Assembly (NCBI GenBank): GCA_016195985.1
Contig: JACPYP010000020.1
Coordinates: forward strand, 186,001 to 250,000
Source of the DNA: Acidobacteriota bacterium
GTDB lineage: Bacteria; Acidobacteriota; Holophagae; Holophagales; Holophagaceae
Reading direction: 5' to 3'
Length of the DNA stretch: 64,000 nt
The notes below the pieces were generated by a model, which was not told the DNA's origin, ran no database searches, and worked only from the letters and a program-made list of their open reading frames with translations. A program made the translations under genes and the position numbers. Below, in pieces: positions 59,905 through 64,000 of this stretch; position 1 is the first letter of the stretch; each line of letters opens with the position of its first letter.

Positions 59905-60990
59905 CTACATCAGGATGTTGAACAGGTACCCCACCAGCACGATGCCCAGGGTCACGACGCCCAGGAAGGTGGCGATCAGGGTGGGGCGCAGCACCTTCCG
60001 CAGGATGATGGTTTCGGGCAACGACAGTCCCGCCACCGCCATCATGAACGCCAGCGCCGTTCCCAGGGCCGCGCCTTTGGCCAGCAGCACCTGCACGATG
60101 GGGATGATGCCCGCCGCGCTGGCGTAGAGCGGCACGCCGATGAGCACGGCCAGAGGCACGCTCCACCAGGAGGACTTGCCCATGAAACGGGCCAGCAATT
60201 CCGCCGGCACATAGCCATGGAGGAAGGCCCCCACCGCGATGCCCGCCAGCACGTAGAGCCACACCTTGCCGACGATGTCGCGGGTGGCCTGCAGGGCTTG
60301 ATTGAGGCGGGCGGAAAAGCCCAGGGCCCCTCCGGCATCCACCGAGGCCTCGAAGGGAATCTCCATCACCCAGGCTTCCAGGTGCCGTTCCATGCGGAGC
60401 TTCCCGATGACCCAGCCTGACAGGAAGGCGATGGTCACGCCCGTAATGGTGTAGAGCAGCGCGATGCGCCAGCCGAAGAGGCCCAGCAGCAGGAAGAGCG
60501 CCACTTCATTCACCATGGGGGCCGAGATGAGAAAACTGAAGGTCGCTCCCAGGGGCACCCCCACGCGCACGAAACCGATGAAGAGCGGCACCGCGGAGCA
60601 AGAGCAGAAGGGCGTGGCGATGCCCAGGAGGGAGGCCAGCAGGTTCCCCCAGACGCCGGTGCGCTTCGCCAGCAGATCACGGGTGCGCTCGGGACTGATG
60701 AAGGTCTGCACGAAACTCACGCCCAGCACCACCAGCCCGAGAAGCAGCAGCACCTTGGGTCCGTCGTAGGCGAAGAAGGCCACCGCCTCGCCCAGCCGGC
60801 TGCCGGGCCGCAGGCCCAGGAGGTGGAAGGCCAGGCCGTCGGCCAGAGGCTTCAGGACCAGGTACAGCGCGATCCAAGCCGGGAGGGCGGCCAACAGCCA
60901 CCCCCCCGAAGCCCAGAAACCTGGACCGGCTTGTTTCGCTGGGGTTGCCGCCGTTCCGGCGCAGCCGCAGGCATTCACATCGCCGCTCAT
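59905..60990 (-). CDS. ArsP-like permease (DUF318 / UPF0718 family)
   Basis: A 361-residue inner-membrane protein with about ten spans. It carries GIATPFCSCSAVPLFIGFVR near residues 140-160, the cysteine-containing motif of the ArsP/YraQ family, and VPLYASAAGIIPIVQVLLAK in the second half (an inverted repeat of it). ArsP exports trivalent methylarsenicals such as methylarsenite and roxarsone products. The N-terminal NACGCAG may bind metal. ATG 60990 has GGAGG upstream and is 4 bases from the arsM stop, so the two are coupled. Confidence 0.85.
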   Translation of the reverse strand: MSGDVNACGCAGTAATPAKQAGPGFWASGGWLLAALPAWIALYLVLKPLADGLAFHLLGLRPGSRLGEAVAFFAYDGPKVLLLLGLVVLGVSFVQTFISPERTRDLLAKRTGVWGNLLASLLGIATPFCSCSAVPLFIGFVRVGVPLGATFSFLISAPMVNEVALFLLLGLFGWRIALLYTITGVTIAFLSGWVIGKLRMERHLEAWVMEIPFEASVDAGGALGFSARLNQALQATRDIVGKVWLYVLAGIAVGAFLHGYVPAELLARFMGKSSWWSVPLAVLIGVPLYASAAGIIPIVQVLLAKGAALGTALAFMMAVAGLSLPETIILRKVLRPTLIATFLGVVTLGIVLVGYLFNILM

Positions 60991-60994
60991 GCTC

Positions 60995-61861
60995 TCATCC
61001 TCCGCAGCAGGTGGGCGCGCAACCGCAGGCCCGTCCACTCGGTTCTTTGAATCCTTCCACCTGGATGCTCAACACCGCTTCCGCCGCCAGGCCCAGTTCC
61101 TCGGCGCTGAGCCCAGGGTTCCGCTCCCGAGCCGCCTCCAGGAATTCCGGCGAGAACAGTTCGAGGCTGTGGACCCGTTCGCCCAACACGGCCACCCCGC
61201 TGAAACCCGCCGCCTGGATGGCGCCCAGGTAATCCGCCTTGAGGAGCGCTCCGGCCACGCAGGCGCCATAGGCGTCCAGATCCTGAGCCAGGGCTTCGGG
61301 CAGAGGACGGGCCAGCACCATGTCCGCCACGAAGAGCCGCCCGCCGGGCTTCAGCACCCGGTGCGCTTCGCGGAACACCCGGGCCTTGTCCGTGCTGAGG
61401 TTCACCACGCAGTTGGAGATGATCACATCCACGGCGGCATCGGCCACGGGCAGGTTTTCGATGTCGCCCAGGCGGAACTCGACATTGGCGTAACCGTGCT
61501 TCCCGGCCAGCGTGGTGGCCCGTTGGATCATCTCGGGCGTCATGTCCACGCCGATGACACGGCCCTCCGGCCCGACGCGCTTCGAGGCCAGGAAGGCGTC
61601 GAAGCCCGCGCCGGAGCCCAAGTCCAGCACCGTCTCTCCCGGCTTCAGGGAGGCCAGGGCCACGGGGTTGCCGCACCCCAGGCCCAGGTTGGCCCCCTCC
61701 GGCACGGCCTGGAGATCCTGGTCGGCATAGCCCGACTGAAGGCTCGTTTCCTCCGGGGCGCACGATCCGCATGCAGAGATCGGTCCGCAACAACCTTGGT
61801 TCTGGGTGACGACACCGGCGTAGCGTTTCCGCACAGCGGCTTTGATGGTTTGGGAATCCAT
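60995..61861 (-). CDS. arsM: Arsenite S-adenosylmethionine methyltransferase
   Basis: A 288-residue ArsM that methylates As(III) to volatile or exportable forms. AdoMet motif I is VLDLGSGAGFDAFLASKRVG, followed by VIGVDMTPEMIQRA. Arsenic-binding cysteines: NQGCCGPISACGSCAPEE near 22-36, ISNCVVNLS near 150, GACVAG near 200, and a Cys-rich end RACGCAPTCCGG. It sits between arsR and the ArsP-like permease, matching a make-and-export organoarsenical pathway. Confidence 0.95.
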   Translation of the reverse strand: MDSQTIKAAVRKRYAGVVTQNQGCCGPISACGSCAPEETSLQSGYADQDLQAVPEGANLGLGCGNPVALASLKPGETVLDLGSGAGFDAFLASKRVGPEGRVIGVDMTPEMIQRATTLAGKHGYANVEFRLGDIENLPVADAAVDVIISNCVVNLSTDKARVFREAHRVLKPGGRLFVADMVLARPLPEALAQDLDAYGACVAGALLKADYLGAIQAAGFSGVAVLGERVHSLELFSPEFLEAARERNPGLSAEELGLAAEAVLSIQVEGFKEPSGRACGCAPTCCGG

Positions 61862-61931
61862 GGTGATTCCTTTCGAGGGGCAGAGGTTCCCCGGGACGCC
61901 TCGGCATCCGGGTCTCCAGGAAGGTGGAAGG

Positions 61932-62279
61932 TCAGTCCCCGCTGCAGCAGGGCGAAGGTTTGGCTTTCTTTCGGGGCTTGGACTCGGCGCCGCCGGAGCA
62001 GCAGTCCTCCCAGAGGTACTCGGTCAGGGCGCGCAGCGCGCCGAACTCCGCGCGGTAGCGCAGGGTGGTGCCTTCCCGGGCCACGGAAACCAACCCCGCC
62101 TCGGCCAGCGAAGCCAGGTGGTGGCTGAGGGTGGAGGCGGGAATCTCCAGGCGCGCCTGTAGTTCCCCAGCGGGCGTCCCCGCCACAGGACCCTGCACCA
62201 CGCTGCGGAGGATGGTCAGGCGCACCGGGTGGCCCAGGGCTTTCAGCTGTTCCGCTGCCTGCTCCACCAACCGCCGCAT
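61932..62279 (-). CDS. arsR: ArsR/SmtB-family repressor
   Basis: A 115-residue repressor. The winged helix is PVRLTILRSVVQGPVAGTPA, EIPASTLSHHLASLAEAGLV and EGTTLRYRA. The canonical DNA-recognition-helix CVC site for arsenic is not present; instead cysteine pairs lie at the C-terminus (WEDCCSGG and KPSPCCSGD), a layout seen in some ArsR subtypes. AGGAGG lies five bases before ATG 62279, which was preferred over the longer frame. It is downstream of acr3-arsC and reads on into arsM. Confidence 0.92.
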   Translation of the reverse strand: MRRLVEQAAEQLKALGHPVRLTILRSVVQGPVAGTPAGELQARLEIPASTLSHHLASLAEAGLVSVAREGTTLRYRAEFGALRALTEYLWEDCCSGGAESKPRKKAKPSPCCSGD

Positions 62280-62307
62280 GAACTCCTCCTGGCCTAATTC
62301 TAGAATT

Positions 62308-62338
62308 ATCGAAATAACATGCAAGACCTAATTTCGAT
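62308..62338. promoter_or_regulatory. Candidate ArsR operator upstream of arsR
   Basis: Perfect inverted repeat ATCGAAAT / ATTTCGAT with 15 bases between, in an AT-rich patch 28 bases before the arsR start and just after the arsC stop. It fits a repressor site for the arsR-arsM-permease part of the cluster, giving it its own promoter. Confidence 0.6.
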
Positions 62339-62350
62339 TTTCATGGAAAT

Positions 62351-62770
62351 TCAACCCGGCCAGCCCCGCTGCCCGCCCAAGGCCTCCAGATGGCGCCGGA
62401 TCTCGTCGCGAGCCGCCCGGAACCGGACGCGCAGATCCTCGGGCGACAGGGCCGGATCGTCGCTGGCGGGATCGGGGACCGGCCAGTGCAGCCGCTCCGC
62501 CTGGCCCAGAAAGGCGGGGCAGACTTCCTCGGCACAGAGGGTGATCACCAGATCCACGGTGGCGGAGTCGATGTCCGATACCGCTTTGGAACGGTGGGAC
62601 GAGGCATCGATGCCCAGTTCATGAAGGGCTTCCACTGCATAGGGGTTCACCCGGCTGGGCCTGCTGCCCGCGCTCTGGATGAGAAATCCCGGGAAGAGCT
62701 GGCGGGCCAAGCCTTCGCCCATCTGGGATCGGGCACTGTTGGCCACGCAGAGGAAAAGAAGGGATGGCAT
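62351..62770 (-). CDS. arsC: Arsenate reductase, LMW-phosphatase type (thioredoxin-coupled)
   Basis: A 139-residue ArsC. The phosphatase-like loop [20 protein letters not shown] holds the nucleophile Cys8 (C-x5-R). The two further redox Cys are in [13 protein letters not shown], as in the S. aureus pI258-type enzyme, which passes electrons from thioredoxin. It reduces arsenate to arsenite. The chosen ATG 62770 has AGGAG overlapping the acr3 stop, so it is coupled to the efflux gene. Confidence 0.94.
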   Translation of the reverse strand: MPSLLFLCVANSARSQMGEGLARQLFPGFLIQSAGSRPSRVNPYAVEALHELGIDASSHRSKAVSDIDSATVDLVITLCAEEVCPAFLGQAERLHWPVPDPASDDPALSPEDLRVRFRAARDEIRRHLEALGGQRGWPG

Positions 62771-62777
62771 GAAACTC

Positions 62778-63851
62778 CTACTTGCAGCATCCGGCATCGG
62801 CAAGGCTGGCGGACTCATCCGGGAACCAGCGCTTCCGCAGGCGCAGCGACACGTTCACCAAGCCGATGAGCACGGGGACTTCCACCAGGGGGCCGATGAC
62901 CGCCGCGAAGGCCGCTCCGTGGCCCAGTCCGAAGGTGGCCACGGCCACGGCGATGGCCAGTTCAAAGTTGTTGCTGGCGGCGGTGAAACTGAGCGTGGCG
63001 CTTTGGGGATAGTTCGCGCCCGCCTTCTTCGACAGCCAGAAGCTGGCCAGGAACATCACCAGGAAATAGATCAACAGGGGCAGCGCCACCCGCAACACAT
63101 CCGTGGGCTGGGCGAGGATCTGGCGCCCCTGCAGGCTGAACATGGCCACGATGGTGAAGAGCAGGGCCACCAGCGTGACCGGGCTGATCTTGGGAACGAA
63201 GACGCGGTGGTACCAATCGAGCCCCTTGACCGCCCCCAGCACTTTCCGCGTGAGGTAGCCCGCGATGAAGGGAATCCCCAGGTAGATGAAAACACTGGCG
63301 GCAATCTGCTGGATGGTGATGCCCACCCGCACGCCCTGCAGACCCAGCTTCGGCGGCAGCACAGTGATGAAGAGCCAGGCGTACCCGCTGAAGAAAAGCA
63401 CTTGGAAGATGGAATTGAAGGCCACGAGCCCGGCGCAGTATTCCGTGTCACCTGCCGCCAGGTCGTTCCACACGATGACCATGGCGATGCAGCGGGCCAG
63501 CCCGATGAGGATGAGGCCCACCATGAGCTCGGGCCGGTCGCGCAGAAAGAGGATCGCCAGCCCTGTCATCAGCAGGGGACCGATGATCCAGTTCTGCAGC
63601 AGGGAAAGTCCCAGCACCCGGCGGTTCCTGAAGACCAGATGCAGTTCCTCGTAGCGCACCTTGGCCAGGGGCGGGTACATCATCACGATGAGGCCCAGGG
63701 CCAGGGGCAGGCTGGTGCTGCCGGCGTTCCAGGCGTTCAGCGCGGCGTTGAAGCCCGGCGCGAAGCGGCCGAGCAGGATGCCCGCCGCCATGGCCAAAAA
63801 GATCCACAGCGTCAGGTAGCGATCAAGGAAGGACAACCGGCCCGAAGCCAT
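62778..63851 (-). CDS. acr3: Arsenite efflux transporter Acr3
   Basis: A 357-residue ten-span permease of the ArsB/Acr3 (BASS) fold that exports As(III) using the proton gradient. The conserved cysteine of helix 4 is in [20 protein letters not shown] near residue 120. Other landmarks are [36 protein letters not shown] and [19 protein letters not shown] near residue 300. It ends with GCC, a metalloid-type tail. The gene lies 8 bases after a partial Cys-rich gene. Confidence 0.96.
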   Translation of the reverse strand: MASGRLSFLDRYLTLWIFLAMAAGILLGRFAPGFNAALNAWNAGSTSLPLALGLIVMMYPPLAKVRYEELHLVFRNRRVLGLSLLQNWIIGPLLMTGLAILFLRDRPELMVGLILIGLARCIAMVIVWNDLAAGDTEYCAGLVAFNSIFQVLFFSGYAWLFITVLPPKLGLQGVRVGITIQQIAASVFIYLGIPFIAGYLTRKVLGAVKGLDWYHRVFVPKISPVTLVALLFTIVAMFSLQGRQILAQPTDVLRVALPLLIYFLVMFLASFWLSKKAGANYPQSATLSFTAASNNFELAIAVAVATFGLGHGAAFAAVIGPLVEVPVLIGLVNVSLRLRKRWFPDESASLADAGCCK

Positions 63852-63859
63852 GGTGGCGC

Positions 63860-64000
63860 CTAGCGGCAGTCGCAGCCGTCGCCGCAGGAGCCCTTCTCCT
63901 CGCCGGATTCTTCGCAGGAGCAGGATCCGCCGCAGCAGCCGCCGCCCTCGGTGAGGGTGGATTCCGCCAGGGCCATCATGATGGAATGCGGATCGCCCTT
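63860..64000 (-). CDS. Cys-rich protein, C-terminal part (cut by window edge)
   Basis: Only the last 46 residues are in the window, ending [20 protein letters not shown] and SCGDGCDCR. The eight Cys in the tail suggest metal or metalloid binding. The visible part before it, [13 protein letters not shown], shows no motif I recognise. It precedes acr3 by 8 bases on the same strand and probably belongs to the arsenic operon. It could be an ArsR-, ArsD- or permease-type protein; the rest is outside the window. Confidence 0.6.
   Translation of the reverse strand, partial: KGDPHSIMMALAESTLTEGGGCCGGSCSCEESGEEKGSCGDGCDCR

Noticed and set aside
62679-63863. 394-codon plus-strand frame over acr3 and arsC
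   Set aside because: Antisense to two well-supported arsenic genes; Gln/Glu/His-rich shadow.

Overview
The window is about 64 kb of a GC-rich chromosome with strong GC3 bias. The ribosomal/RNA-polymerase gene order, the RpoB type and the overall gene set suggest an Acidobacteriota genome of the Holophagae/Geothrix type. That assignment is an inference, since there is no 16S gene in the window. No CRISPR array, transposase or phage gene was seen. Many genes start at GTG or TTG with a good Shine-Dalgarno sequence, and several starts were moved from the longest reading frame to the codon supported by the SD sequence and family N-terminus.

Region 1 (1-15.0 kb) is an exopolysaccharide/O-antigen cluster on the minus strand. 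In transcription order it holds a Wzz-like chain-length protein, UDP-ManNAc dehydrogenase (wecC), a Wzy/O-antigen-ligase-like protein, a Wzx-like flippase, a CapK/phenylacetate-CoA-ligase homologue, a PHP hydrolase, a HisC-like aminotransferase, a bi-domain oxidoreductase, a heparinase II/III protein, a GT4 glycosyltransferase and wecB. WecB and WecC together would make UDP-ManNAcA. The 3' end of a GDPD-family gene lies at the left edge on the opposite strand. Base composition is visibly more AT-rich and codon use more relaxed than in the neighbouring core genes, which fits lateral exchange.

Region 2 (15.05-29.3 kb) is the classic translation/transcription superoperon on the minus strand: tRNA-Tyr, tRNA-Gly, tRNA-Thr, tuf, rpmG, tRNA-Trp, secE, nusG, rplK, rplA, rplJ, rplL, rpoB, rpoC. 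A strong terminator follows rpoC, and internal terminator-like hairpins lie after tRNA-Trp, after nusG and before rpoB. RpoB carries a Cys-rich, zinc-ribbon-like insertion near its N-terminus.

Region 3 (29.4-45 kb) is mixed housekeeping and accessory: an RlmB-type methyltransferase, a FadL-like porin, a TSUP exporter, frr, an alpha/beta hydrolase, isocitrate lyase (aceA) divergent from a RamB/ScfR-type regulator, an acyltransferase flanked by two intergenic inverted repeats, purM, two Ala/Ser-rich orphan proteins with a 40-residue membrane micropeptide between them, folE, a STAS-like protein, a MocR regulator and a methyltransferase. A bidirectional terminator closes it.

Region 4 (45-59.6 kb) begins with a secreted multi-Ig nuclease. 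It continues with an FMN reductase and a YaiI protein, an oxidative-stress group (rubrerythrin, DUF3501-like, Dps, Fe/Mn SOD), two apparently frameshifted genes (an HExxH protease and a DUF2461 protein), and a metallophosphoesterase-Rieske pair followed by an unusual ECF sigma factor fused to a membrane segment and a RskA-like anti-sigma domain. An AraC regulator, an SDR and a TyrA protein with a C-terminal chorismate mutase domain complete it.

Region 5 (59.6-64 kb) is an arsenic resistance cluster on the minus strand: a partial Cys-rich gene at the edge, acr3, arsC, arsR, arsM, an ArsP-like permease and a small redox-active thioredoxin-like protein. A perfect inverted repeat lies in front of arsR. 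ArsC would reduce arsenate, Acr3 export arsenite, and ArsM with ArsP methylate and handle organoarsenicals, all under ArsR.
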